DNA from: Angiostrongylus vasorum
Taxonomy: Eukaryota > Nematoda > Chromadorea > Rhabditida > Metastrongylidae
Length of the DNA stretch: 64,000 bases
Direction: 5' to 3'
Assembly: GCA_018806985.1 (NCBI GenBank)
Contig: JADANN010000462.1
Location: 983,501-1,047,500, forward strand
Shown here: in pieces, positions 1 to 10,888 of the stretch
How the letters are laid out: each line of letters begins with the position of its first letter
Position numbering within the stretch: the stretch's first letter is position 1
The notes under the pieces: model-generated
What the model saw: the letters and a program-made list of their open reading frames with translations, nothing else
Databases searched by the model: none
Told to the model about the DNA's origin: nothing
Made by a program: the position numbers and the translations under genes

Positions 1-594
1 CGTATCATTCTGGATAAACTCCAAGAATCCAAATTTGAACCGCAAGGAAGAATCCCTCATTATCACGCGTGATCACACACAATATCTCAGACTGATATTT
101 TAACGTCAGAAGGACACATTATGCCTCCAGGTGGTGCTCAATGTAAGAGTCATAGAAAGTGGGCAGCCCACATTTCAGGAGAACAACGTTGCTCTTCACT
201 TCAGGAAGAAATCTCACTTCTTGGTTTGTTTGGCTACTGAGGATATCAATCTTTACGAAAAGCGACGACCTAGTGGTTCCTGGCTTCTAGTAATTCAGAA
301 TTTCTTCATAATGAAAAAACAGATTCCTACCGTCTTGGTAAAGATTTGAGCTTTGCTTTTTTCTGCTTTGCTTCTGTCGAAGCTTTTCATTCAAATCAAT
401 GAAATCGATTACGAGCTGATACGTGCTCTGTTCTATCCATAACAACTGCGGAAAGTCGCAAAAGAATTAAAATAATCAATGAACACAGCATGATCTAAGT
501 CTGGCAAATTTCAGGACAGGCGTTCTTTTAACTCCTGCATTGATCAATAATTTAGTGTTTTCTTGATGAGCAAACATGAGCTTGTTATCACAGC
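1..594. other. Intergenic, no gene recognised
   Basis: No reading frame here has a recognisable domain, a consistent splice structure or similarity to the repeat families found elsewhere in the window. Confidence 0.5.
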
Positions 595-705
595 GTTTGT
601 TCATTCACAATAGCTGACGTTTCGGCGGTTTCGCCTTTTTTTTCAGAGCCTGGAAAAGTCAAAATGACCCGCAATGTACTCAGCTAAACACTTTCATAGC
701 CTTAG
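595..705 (-). repeat. Hammerhead-ribozyme-like repeat, degenerate copy
   Basis: Read on the minus strand this is the same repeat as at about 2590-2690: a degenerate CTGAAGA box, a GGCG/CGCC mini-hairpin, a GAAA box and a GTC triplet, in that order. The first box has decayed into a run of A. It lies on one side of the Penelope-like relic, with the better copy on the other side in opposite orientation. Confidence 0.5.
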
Positions 706-879
706 CATATTAAACTTAATATATGAATTTCGTTCTCACAACGAACAGCTTCTTTCAAACGCTCATCGATTTGTCCTTTGTAAACCTTGTAGTTATTTGC
801 TACATAGCAGCACAGTCTTACACGGGCAAGTAATGTGCCTGGCTCAGGTCAGTAGTCCCTCAAAAAATCAATCTAAGGT

Positions 880-1430
880 ATGGCGCCAGGCCACACCACA
901 CGTGATAACAAGGCACTCCTCATTGCGGGTCATTTCTGGATTTTCGGAATTTATCCAAAACGTCTGAAGTGTTTTACGCACTGATGTCTTGGATTCCTGT
1001 GCGAGGACAGCGCCTTTCACCTCAGAATCCTCTCCATCATGCCTTCCTGTCCTATACGTGCCTAGTGGAGTGTTCTATTTGCTTTTATGTTTTCCAAGTA
1101 GGTGACCTTTTACAAGGACGCGGAGTGGTCTACCCGCTTCGCCAACTCATTCGTCCCGCATGCTTGGTAAGAGATTAGGCACACCGTGCCCGAACTCATG
1201 AAATCACCGTCAGTACCGTTAAGGCAAATTGTGCAATTATGCGTTTCGCACAGACGATAACACAGGCGCCTACGAACTAGCTGGCGTCTCAGTGCGTTCT
1301 GCGGTATTTCAATCACTGCTACCGATTTCTCTAGGGCGGCTCTTATTAAGCAACGTTTTATAGAAGTACTTATTTCATTGGACATGAAGGACTGGATAAA
1401 GGGGACTGTATTTTCACTAGAGGAGGCGGA
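880..1430 (-). mobile_element. Penelope-like element relic, C-terminal part
   Basis: Minus-strand translation holds the cysteine motif expected between reverse transcriptase and GIY-YIG endonuclease in Penelope-like elements (LCETHNCTICLNG..., then SGTVCLISYQACG), followed by a degraded endonuclease tail (MTRNEECLVITC near 900). Frames shift and contain stops, so it is dead. The rest of the same copy lies beyond an inserted S3 SINE, at 1826-2050. Confidence 0.6.
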
Positions 1431-1433
1431 TAA

Positions 1434-1752
1434 CACATTGGTAGTGATGCCCATCATCACAAGCTCAGGGCCAACCAAGCCTCTCATCCCTCCGGGGTCA
1501 GGGTAGTGGTACCGGACTTGACTGGGTAAAAAATCACTCTATGCAATCCCTCCAGGAAGAATTGCTCGACCAGCATTCTACGAGATTCAAGATCAAGTGA
1601 AAATTCTCAAGCGGCAACCGAATCCACGCGTAAAAGTTGGAAGATCTTCGTGGACAGTGGATGCGAGGGAACAAATCGAATGTGGGAAGTGCTGGGATCC
1701 GCACAGTAGACGTGAAAACGGGCCATGTGAGATAAAATAAAATAAAATAAAA
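1434..1752 (+). mobile_element. S3 SINE, inserted in the Penelope relic
   Basis: Matches the fuller S3 copy at 53660-54034 over most of its length, including the segment around GGAAGATCTTCGTGGACAGT and the GTGCTGGGATCCGCACAGT segment. It ends in a tandem AAAAT-type tail at 1732-1752. The first tens of bases of the tRNA-like head are missing or diverged. Penelope coding sequence continues on both sides. Confidence 0.7.
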
Positions 1753-1825
1753 CAAAAATTTTCATTAGACTTGTTGTTTGAAGGTTCTATTTTTCATCTA
1801 AACCTATCTCGTCCACCTACCGTTT

Positions 1826-2050
1826 CGTAACTTAGAAATGGCTATTTGCCGCGTCAATTTTAGAGATCTCCTGCTCTCCTACAGGGTAAACACTGGCGAC
1901 TGTTCGAAACATGTTCATCACAAATGCCGTTTTTGTATGTGAAGGGTGGAAGGAGAGATAATGAACAAAGATGTTGTTGTTAGTTGGCTTTCGGTACCGC
2001 TTGGTAATGCAGCCGTTTTTCGCCACCTTGATTTGAACGTTCAAGAAGTC
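1826..2050 (-). mobile_element. Penelope-like element relic, end of reverse transcriptase
   Basis: Minus-strand peptide contains FLNVQIKVAKNGCITKRYRK, then PTNNN, HYLSFHPSHTK and a MFRTVASV segment. This order is typical of the C-terminal reverse-transcriptase region of animal Penelope-like elements. The upstream catalytic part is absent (5' truncated copy). Confidence 0.6.
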
Positions 2051-2234
2051 ACCATCCTCGCGTGAACCTCTTAAACCGTTTCGGATAAACTCCGAAAATC
2101 AGTAATAAACAGCAAGCAGCAAAACCTTGTAAGCACGTGTTACATAGCGCCATAAATTTCTTGATTTTTGACAATTTTTTGACCAGATACAGGCTCACTC
2201 CTAGCCCATGTATGACCCTGTGTGACTGGTCTCC

Positions 2235-2530
2235 ACCAAAACACTGGAAGGCTTACAAACAACGGAATGGTTAGGGGTTATACCCTTGACGGGTGACTGC
2301 TGATGGCACCGTTAGGGGTACAAAGCTGGCTGAGAGAAATTCAAAGAAAAGGCCTCAGTGGTACCGTGGGTAACACGTGAGTCCCCTGATATGGTTATCA
2401 CAGGTTCGAATCTGGCCCGGGGTCAGAGTTTTGCAAACATCTCAGCATCATAGTGGTTGTGTTTCACAGCATACAGTATTTCCTGCCGTGGAAAATAATA
2501 GTATGCAGTAAATAAAAAGTTACCATTAGA
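2235..2530 (+). mobile_element. S2 SINE (tRNA-derived)
   Basis: The head has an A-box-like TGGTACCGTGG region and a near-consensus RNA polymerase III B box (GGTTCGAATCT, near 2403). The body (TTTGCAAACATCTCAGCATC) and the end (GCAGTAAATAAAAAGTTA) are shared with other S2 copies, for example at 42480-42790. Confidence 0.7.
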
Positions 2531-2589
2531 ACGGTGTTTGAAAGAAGTTGTTCACTATGCGGTTGAAAATTTATGCATTAAATTTTTAT

Positions 2590-2690
2590 CTGCTGAAGGT
2601 ATAAAAATGTTTGGCTGAGTAAATTGCGAGTCAATTTGACCCTTCAAGGCTCTGAAGAAGGCGAAACGCCGAAATGTCAGGTATTGAGCT
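2590..2690 (+). repeat. Hammerhead-ribozyme-like repeat
   Basis: Contains CTGAAGA (2652-2658), a four-pair hairpin GGCG/CGCC with a 3-nt loop (2660-2670), GAAA (2671-2674) and GTC (2676-2678). These are hammerhead core elements in the right order. Helix III would be almost absent, so cleavage could only be expected in a dimeric form, if at all. Repeats with such motifs are known from the terminal parts of Penelope-like elements. Confidence 0.5.
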
Positions 2691-3524
2691 AAATTTAGTC
2701 GGAACCATGGAACAAAACAGTTATTAAAACCACATGCTCTAACTGATGCTCTAACTTTAACTGAAGCACCGAAATAAAAGTGATCAGAAAATGCAGTCGT
2801 ACTTTTTCAGTCCTGAAAATCAATAGCTTAATACCACACTGATTATACTGTAGGCTGATCTTAAACCCACATGTTTTTGCTAAACATTTCTTATTAAGAG
2901 TTTTAAAAACAGAAAAAAGAATAAACTTAGCACGGATGATTTTCCCAGTATGAGTTAGTTCGAAACCACCCTCTACAATGAATCTCAATAAGATTAAGTC
3001 CAGCTAACCCAGAACTCGATGGTAGCGTTAAACAGACCAACACGATACAGATCCTGCACGACTTTTTACTAAAGTCTAGTTAAATTCTGACGTAAATTTC
3101 GTTGTCGTCCTTATCGAATTTTTGTCATCTGGACGGATGTCGTCGGAGAAACGAAGCTACAGTGACTATGTGTTATAACGATTGAGTCATTCGCGGAGAT
3201 TCCAAAACATGCCGATGGATTCTGGTCGGCCATATCGCTCTTCTCCAGCCTCATGCTCTCGTCACCATTATGTCCCCAGGAGACTAGCTGTGAACCCTGT
3301 GTTACCAGTCCACAGAAGTAACTGAGATATTAGCCAACAGATTTGGTGGATACAATTAAGCAAGGTTTCCTACAGTTTCTAAATCCTACCATAGAATTGC
3401 ACATATTGCAGAAAAACTCGCATCTGAGAAAGAGCTCAGACTAAAAAATAATCACCAATGACTGAAGTTTGTGGGAATTAGTGGGCCGACATAACCCCTA
3501 TAGGTTAATTAACGAGTCCAAAAC

Positions 3525-3918
3525 TAGAATGCCTCCCAACGGTTTACCGCCTTATTGTGGCTGAGAGATGTTCCTGGGTGTCGGAATGCGATGTAAAGCG
3601 GGGAGATTCATCTCCTGGCAAGATCTGCCAAACTGAGAAGGAGTCCGAAGTTTCCATCAGGAAGCCTAGCTAAGACTAAACCAATACCAGGATCCACCAC
3701 CGTTCCGGTGTCAAAGTCGCATGGTGGCAAATCTCCCTCTGATCCACAAGGGCTGCGACTGCCTGTGATGGTGAAGACCTGAGGCAGAGCTTGGCTAGGT
3801 TGACCTCGGGCTTCCAGGGAACCACAATGGCTTAACAAACAAATCTCCAAAAAAATGGAGATTATGCTGGGGGTATGCACACCCAATGAGGACTGGCCGT
3901 TCAAGTATCAAGTAGGAA
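3525..3918 (+). mobile_element. S4 short interspersed repeat
   Basis: Starts at CCTCCCAACGGTTTACCGCC and ends in an AAGT/ATCAAGT mini-repeat tail (CAAGTATCAAGTA). The whole body is shared with the copies at 18455, 41148 and, reversed, 43918 and 56808. Several short open frames inside it are repeat-derived, not genes. Confidence 0.75.
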
Positions 3919-4070
3919 AAAACTAGAGTGATAACTACTTTACGGTCTGTTTTTCCTTTACGGTATGTGTCGATGCCTCTAGAATTATTCAGAGAAGCTT
4001 AGACGGCCATGCCAGAAGGGCACATATGAATGAGTGCAAAAGAACTATAATTACGCAAATGTGTAGCTTT

Positions 4071-4289
4071 TCAAGCATAACCAAAAAGTAAGATGAATAG
4101 AAGGCCGATCAGAATGAATACCAGGAGAACACGGCCACCACGAGCCCGTCGAGAAGACCCTTTGGGGGAGCCGGCGGGCTTTTCGCGACGCTTCGTCACT
4201 ACCGCTTCCCAAACATGTTGCACGGGTCCGGGAAGAGAGCGTGCGAAACGCTGACGAGCAAACGCAGCGAGCGCACCCTGGGCGGCCAC
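4071..4289 (-). CDS. Possible exon of a small tail-anchored membrane protein
   Basis: A GC-rich minus-strand open frame ends in a basic stretch (SSRRARGGR) followed by a strong hydrophobic helix (VLLVFILIGLLFILLFGYA) directly before the stop, as in tail-anchored proteins. There is no ATG at the left end of the frame (the first codon of this interval is GTG). The frame stays open further upstream to about 4370, so it is at best the last exon of a gene. No partner exons or family were recognised, and a chance open frame in GC-rich DNA is possible. Confidence 0.2.
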   Translation of the reverse strand: MAAQGALAAFARQRFARSLPGPVQHVWEAVVTKRREKPAGSPKGSSRRARGGRVLLVFILIGLLFILLFGYA

Positions 4290-4439
4290 GAGAGTCAGAG
4301 CACGAGAGTCACGATGGAGACGCAGAGAGACGATGACCGCGCTGGGCCCGGTTTCGCAGTCGGCTCTGGTGGGGTTCCCATTCGCCAGAATCGTTTAGAA
4401 GCGGTCACCTACGAGTCACCTGGTGATGTGTTTAGTTAG

Positions 4440-6495
4440 CCCGTCGTGCGTACTTCTAAATATGCTACCATAATGTATTTTGAGTACAATGGTGACCCAT
4501 GCCAGCCAGTGTTATGGTCAGGTCTACGGTCAGAGATTTGTTCGACGTCGGTTATGCGCTAACAATCCTGGTGATGACGTTGAGAAAGAACCTGGAGAAT
4601 TTGTACTCGCTGACTAGCTGTACTGGCTTTGTTTCAGCCCTACAATCGCAAACTTGTATTTTTGAGTCGAAAGGAGTCCCTTTGTTCCTCAAGAATAATC
4701 TCTTCGTCTTTTTCGACGTACCGTAGAACAGAAACAAATCAACTAAAAACCCATCCGAAACCTTAACCAGAGTTGCGATAGTGCACCTAACTATGATCCG
4801 ACATCTATTACTACCTTAGTTGCAGAGTCCACATTCGGATGGTCTTCCCACGACGTGGGAAGATTACCGTTGTCACCTATTGAGTCCTGACACTATCTGA
4901 AAAAAAGAAGAACACGAAGCTTTCATTTATAATGAAAGTCACTGCAGCTAAGATGGGAGGACTGCAGTGTTCTAAGGAAGGAAGCAAAAGGCGTCAAAGA
5001 GTCCATCGATTTAGATTTGGCACTCTGAAATAAAAGTGGGAATCTAGCAGATCTTCGTTTTGTGTCGTATGTTCTCGTCCAGAGAAACTACTTAGCGGGA
5101 AAGAAGGTCCTGCACCAATGATCGGCTACTCAGTCGGACTGCTCTATAGTATTATGTTATTACCCTTCAACATCGAGTGCGACCACCACCAGATATACCG
5201 TCATCTGTAATATGAGCTGGAAACCTTATCATTAAAGGAAGGAAGGAGATGGTCCTTACGGAAGGGTTTTCGAATAGACCGTAAACATGGAAGAGTAACC
5301 AAAAACGCTTTAAGGACTACGAATACTAAAATGAGGAGTACTGTTTGAGAAAATATGAAGAATTCAGACACAGCAATCACCTGTGACCTTTTCAGTTGGG
5401 CACCAGAAAAGCATGCACTCAACCTTTCCGTGCCAAAACGTCGCAGTGGGTTTCGCTTGCTCGAAGGATGCGGAGAGCATCAGATTCCCAACGGAAGTGC
5501 TGAGTACATCAAGGTAAATATTTCGATAGAAATACTAACAAGAGTTTAAATCCATCAGCAAAGGATGTCACTGGAATCTTCTCCATTCCAGGAGACGTAT
5601 GCCTAATCTCGACACCAGGAATAATAAAGTAGATTTAGCACCCTTCCAACAAAGGTTAGACTGGAAGCATAGGATTAAGAGCTCTAGAAAGACATTCCTG
5701 CCAGTTTTCTGCAATCTAACAACCGCTGCCTATCCTGCACTATTTGCAACACTACGTCATCGAACGGAAAATAATCCGTGACTAGTGTAGCTGGTAAAGT
5801 GCCGTTATTTTGCATGTCAAACGATGTAAAAACGATCTTGGACGCTAAGATCAGATATTTTCTAAGATCATTAAGTTAACACAAGGTTGGGACCAAACTT
5901 CATTAATCTGGCACTTCGCCTTCGCCTTCTTCCGGGCCGCAATATTCCGGTGGATGGTGCACAGATGCTTGATACGAGATTTCGTCGTCGCACCGAGTCG
6001 AATCCGTTGGACGGGAGCGGCGTAAGAATGGTGTGTCACCACTCTGATTTGATCCGCTACCACCGGACTTCCTTGCAGAACGTCCTGCTCACTCTGTTCG
6101 AAGATACACTTTCACGAACATGAAATATTTCTTGATCAAAATAGTAATCTAGCTGAGAAGTGGATCGAATTTCCGTTTCGCCCAAACTGCTTACGGTCGC
6201 CCTTCAGCAGATAAACTAACCATATGGGTAGAAAACATGGTCATCAGCATGGACTCATAGTTCCTCTCCAGCTACCGGTTTTCCAATTACATCGTCATAC
6301 TTCCCAAAAAAAAACCGATGAGGGCTAAGCTCGAAAACTAATTAACGTAGAAGAGAGAAAAACGACCGTAACAAACCAGATAGCTAACGGGTCGGCACAT
6401 ACGCTTATCATTCGAGTAGTCTGATTTCCTCCCGTTTCCTTCCATGTTCATTCACTCAGGAACTCCGCGCACGTGCAAGACTGGACGTTTCCTTA
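4440..6495. other. Intergenic, no gene recognised
   Basis: Short unrelated open frames on both strands, with no shared domain, splice structure or repeat family that I can recognise. Confidence 0.4.
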
Positions 6496-6504
6496 TTTGA
6501 GGAT

Positions 6505-6790
6505 CGGAAAAAAGGGTAAACCTATCGGTGCTGATCAGTTCCCGAGGGATGCACCATGCATTCGACTCCATTAAGCATCGTTTGGAGGTGATTGAAAGCA
6601 TATCTGGCCTTTACAATGACACGTAGTGGCCTGCCGATGTATCGAGCCAGTGCTGCTATTCTCGCAGACGAGTCTGGCACCAATTTGCCGACCTCGGAGA
6701 GATGGAAGGCTTGGTGAGCCATGGGCGCAGGGGGATCGATTCCACGTGTTGCACGGCGCTTCCCACCACTGCGCCACAAGCTGCCACGAG
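6505..6790 (-). mobile_element. S1 SINE
   Basis: Full-length reversed S1 copy. The T-rich end is at about 6505 (seen as AAAAAAGGGTAAA) and the tRNA-like head at about 6740-6790 (GTGCGCCACAAGC is the reverse of the A-box region). Five or more open frames crossing it are shadows of the repeat. Confidence 0.75.
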
Positions 6791-6839
6791 GATCGGAAAG
6801 ACAGGCGAAATAAGAATCACATGGAAGGTTGCTGGAACT

Positions 6840-7000
6840 CGCAATATAACCATAATTATGCTGCGATATTTGCAAAACTCCGGGCTGCAGGTGTTTGCGG
6901 TAGGGATCAAACACGCTATTACCTTTTTCCGGGGGCTAACGCATTCACCACCACACCATGCGGGTCCTCCGCTTCGCCTGTCTCTCACGCGTAACTTCAG
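6840..7000 (-). mobile_element. S2-type SINE fragment
   Basis: Reversed S2 subfamily. It holds the ATATTTGCAAAACTCCGG body and the CACCACACCATGCGGGTCCT head also seen at 49355 and 51055. It lies right beside an S1 copy of the same orientation. Confidence 0.65.
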
Positions 7001-8303
7001 AAAAAGCTACCTCTAAAGGATATGATAAAGGAGATATGATTGCAGCGACCTTTCTGGCGGTCTTAGTTATCAAAATATGGTTTACAAACGAGTTTCCTCG
7101 CCAAATATTCTCATCAAGTTGCTTCTACAACGCAGCAAAGAGCTTTAAGAAAAGGAAAAATTCTGAACCTACGCATACCAACATCCAAGGTAGATGAAAC
7201 AGTCGCTCTTACCCCTTCCTTTTCAGTTTCTTTCTAGAAGCATTACCTATGGTGGGTGAACGATCAAGTTGGTCGGCGCGCCAATGAAGAGAAGACTAGC
7301 ACTCGAACTTCTACATGGTTGAATAAAGCACGTCAATATGTTGTCAGGAAAGCAACTAACCCTCAACCAGAGACGACATCCTCATCAAAGTGCTAAGCAT
7401 GGTTTCGCTCTAAAGTTCTGACATTGCAAATATCCCCAATACTTTTATATGTTCAAAAAATTCCTATGCAGATACGTTCGATTCTGAAATAAGGACCACC
7501 AAAAGCCTGAAGTTACTTAGAACGTGTCTCATATTTCCCCCTGACAGTAGCGGAATTCATGTAAACATGCTCTACTCAAGAAAGCTGACATAGCCGTGAA
7601 AAATGTTCCAAGAGCATGCGCGAAATCGCGTGTGGGCGGGCAGCCCATATGGGGCGGCAAAGCCTCGCCCACACCACGAATTCCAAACACGTCGTGAACG
7701 TTCCACCCACGCAAGACGAATTACCTGTAAGTTTTTTTCTAAACTCTGGCGCAGTACATTATCACTGAGTACTTCGTGGCTCTTTGCCACTTACTGTTAC
7801 GAATGAACGTCGACTGTACCTTCTATCTTTTTTTTTCTTTTTTCTATATTTCCTTATTTCTTCTTAATTTCCTTGATCTAGGTTCTGTATACAGTGCCTC
7901 AGTCTCGTACCTAGTGATCACCGTTGTTTGCATAACGAAAGCTTCACTTCGCTTGGCCACAACAATATCGTTTTCCTTCATGACACTCCAACTGTTATTT
8001 ACTGAGAACCCAATTTCTTTTTTTAGTTCCAGCAAGAGCTCGAGCTCGACAGTGGTACTATACGAGTGACAACTTCTAAATCATAGTTGATCTCGCTAGA
8101 TATATCACCTTGGAATCCGAGATGTTCTAGGACTTCATTTTACTTCCGTTCCTCTCCATTCAAAAAACATTCAGACCTATTCCATCCTTTCTGTGCTATC
8201 CTTCACCATCATTTATGGGAAGCTTCTTTAACTATCCGTTAAAACTTTTAAAAACTGTTAAGTTGTAGATGTTTGATTTGAAAACTGTTAGATTGTAGCA
8301 CTA
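7000..8303. other. Intergenic, upstream of the dCMP deaminase gene
   Basis: No convincing gene. A minus-strand ATG frame at about 7725-7790 (MAKSHEVLSDNVLRQSLEKN) ends at a plausible GT donor but has no partner exon that I could find. Confidence 0.35.
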
Positions 8304-10680
8304 ATGGAAAACGGTGTTGTGGAACTGTGTATGAATCACCTAGGAGTGGAAACGGATAATATAATAGATATGGGAAATCTGCGAGTACAGAGAGAAAAAG
8401 AATCGGGGAAACGAAATGACTATCTTTCCTGGGAGGACTATTTCATGGCTGTTGCAAAGCTTGCATCGATGCGGAGTAAGGATCCAACCACCCAGGTACT
8501 TTGTTTACTAATAAGCAGTGGATTGTATCACAAGTTCTACTACTGCCTAGTACGTCGTTAGCCTTGATCAGTAGTGGCTTCATAAGTGATTCAGATTGTT
8601 CAGAAGAAAAGAACTTAGTATATAGAACTATATCTAGTTGTCTAACAAAGAGTTTCTACCACCGAGTTCCAATAGTCCAACACAGGAGTCGCGGTTTTTG
8701 CTGAAATCGTCACTCCATACAACCTCAGTCCTCAAACTTTTTGACCTCGATATGTCAGGGTTGACTCACCGCTAGAACATGATACACTGAATTGTTGGTA
8801 AATGGAATCTAACAAAGTGCGTTTCGCCCTAATCAATACTATTTCCCGTACAGGTTTCTAGTCTGAGCTGAGAGTGTAGGCGTAGGCATCTTAAGACAAC
8901 GGTGTAGACTTCACCACCATGTTCTTTCCTTTATGAGGACAAAATATGATGCTTACAATGAAGATATGGGAGATGTTCCTTCAGGTCGGTTGCACCATTG
9001 TAAACCGGGAAAACAAAATAATAGGAACTGGCTACAATGGTGCGTTTCTTCTTCTGAAATCGTAAATATATTTAACCCATGTTAAATTCGAAGTCAATAC
9101 TTAGTCCTTATAGTAACTGTTTTGTATATCTTTCGTTATTTAGAGTTCTACTTGTCTGAATCACGTTCACCTATTGATACTGTAATTTTCCAGCTGCACA
9201 TATTACCACGGTATAGCACTGTGCTTTCTTATCACAGTTATATAACGAGCAACAATCGTTTCCGAGGGCATATTGTTCATGGTGTGGAAAAATTCGCTTT
9301 CTTAGATCACTTTCTGTGGAATATGATATAAAACATATCTGGATATAAATAAGGGGTATAGTGATCGGAAGCGGCCTGCAATACACATGGGATCGATCCT
9401 CGCGTCCAGGGCCCGCCAAACGTTCCTTCCCTCCGGGATTGGAAAATTGGTACCAGACTTGTCTGGGAAGATAGCAGCATTGGCCCGATACATCGGTAAG
9501 CCACCGTGAGTCATTGTAAAGCCCAGGTATGCATTCAGTCATCTCCAACGATGCTTAATGAAGTCGAATGCATGGCGCATCCATTAGGGATTGATCGGAT
9601 TGATCAACGCCGAGAGCTTCATCCTTTTTTTATAACATACCATAACATATCTTTAAGTCAAATCCAAGACGCTAATAATCGATTGAGAGACTAATGTTTT
9701 ATAGATATGGATAAATCATAACGTACATTCTCTACCCTAAAATTTTTGACCTCTCTCCATGGTCAAAGTGCAAAGGGAACATTGATTGTAGGAACATTCG
9801 GTAATCCTTTTCATTGCTCTACAAGTGATATCCTATTGCTGATGACAAGAACTACAATTAGCGGTTAGCATAGTTAACGGATACAAGAAAGAATTCAGCA
9901 GTCCATTTATGGACTTGGATCAAATGCATTTTCTTCTATCAAAGAGTTGTCTAAGTTTTATAATGTAACGCTTATGTATTTAGTATGAGAAAAAGTACAA
10001 GTATACCACTACCTAGGTTTTCCTGTGGGGATAAATGACGACGATCTGCCCTGGACAAAAGGTAATCAGGATCCATTGGAGAACAAGCAGACGTACGTAG
10101 TGCATGCTGAGATGAACGCTATTATCAACAAAAGCATGAATAGCATCGAAGGGTGTACTCTGTATACGACTCTCCTACCATGCAATGAATGCGCGAAGAT
10201 GATCATACAGGTGACTTCTTCATTTCAAATTATGTGTTCATTTCTGTTTAAAGGAACCCATATGAAAATATAGAGAAATGGCCCTAAGGTTCATATTGAA
10301 ATAGATGTTTCGAACACAATCTCTGTCTTCTTTCTAAACGATAGCTATTCAGTACCGACCACTTCCTGTGCTGGGCAGAAGATGTTGCTTCTAATTTCTT
10401 AAAACAGTCACAAGATCGTTTGTTTTTTGCGCACAAAAAACCGGGGGAACTCTACTGTTAGTTGAGGGCAGCCTTGATATCTCCATTGAAAGTTTCTATT
10501 AGGGCAGTTCGATGCCGTAAAAGTATGTCATTACAGTCACGTTTGGCCGAGGTGGTGTTCCTTCATGATCGCCAAGGGTCATGGAAATATGACGCTACTA
10601 GGAAAATGTTTGATCTTGCCGGTGTAAAATACCGCCAGTTCGTGACGAAGCTCGAATCTGTGACCATCACATTTTCATAG
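8304..10680 (+). CDS. Deoxycytidylate (dCMP) deaminase
   Basis: Hydrolytically deaminates dCMP to dUMP, feeding thymidylate synthesis; zinc-dependent cytidine-deaminase superfamily (human DCTD). Four exons with continuous phase: 8304-8495, 8985-9039, 10017-10210, 10537-10680, giving about 194 residues, the usual family length. Visible features are YLSWEDYFMAVAKLASMRSKD in exon 1, GCTIVNRENKIIGTGYNG across exons 2-3, the zinc and catalytic motif HAEMNAI and the second zinc motif PCNEC in exon 3, and the typical EVVFLHD and AGVKYRQF in exon 4. The ATG lies 5 bp after a TTGTAG that could serve as splice acceptor. Intron 2 holds an S1 SINE. The gene converges with the autophagy gene, 208 bp apart. 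Confidence 0.92.
9355..9632 (+). mobile_element. S1 SINE in intron 2 of the dCMP deaminase gene
   Basis: Diverged but nearly full-length S1, with head GTGATCGGAAGCGGCCTGCA and end GATCAACGCCGAGAGCTTCATCC followed by a T run. Confidence 0.7.
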
Positions 10681-10888
10681 GGAATGGCAACTTACCACAG
10701 GACTATAACATGCTCTTTCATATCTTTTCTCTTATAATTACTTTAATTACTAATTAATTATGCTGCTTCTCACTTAGGTTTTCTTTTGTCCATTGTGGAA
10801 TAGAGATCTAATTGCTTAATATTTTTCTGTGTCCATTGTGGCCTTCAAGATCCCTTTCCAGCCAAAGATTCATTTTTATTCCGGGAAT

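Noticed and set aside
2395..2425. tRNA gene suggested by the B box
   Set aside because: The A and B boxes belong to an S2 SINE head; no full cloverleaf can be drawn and the same sequence recurs with a SINE body.
3608..3904. 98-codon minus-strand frame
   Set aside because: Lies wholly inside an S4 repeat; related frames appear in other S4 copies (41289, 56859).
4215..4439. 74-codon plus-strand frame in GC-rich DNA
   Set aside because: Composition effect opposite another open frame; no start context, splice or domain support.
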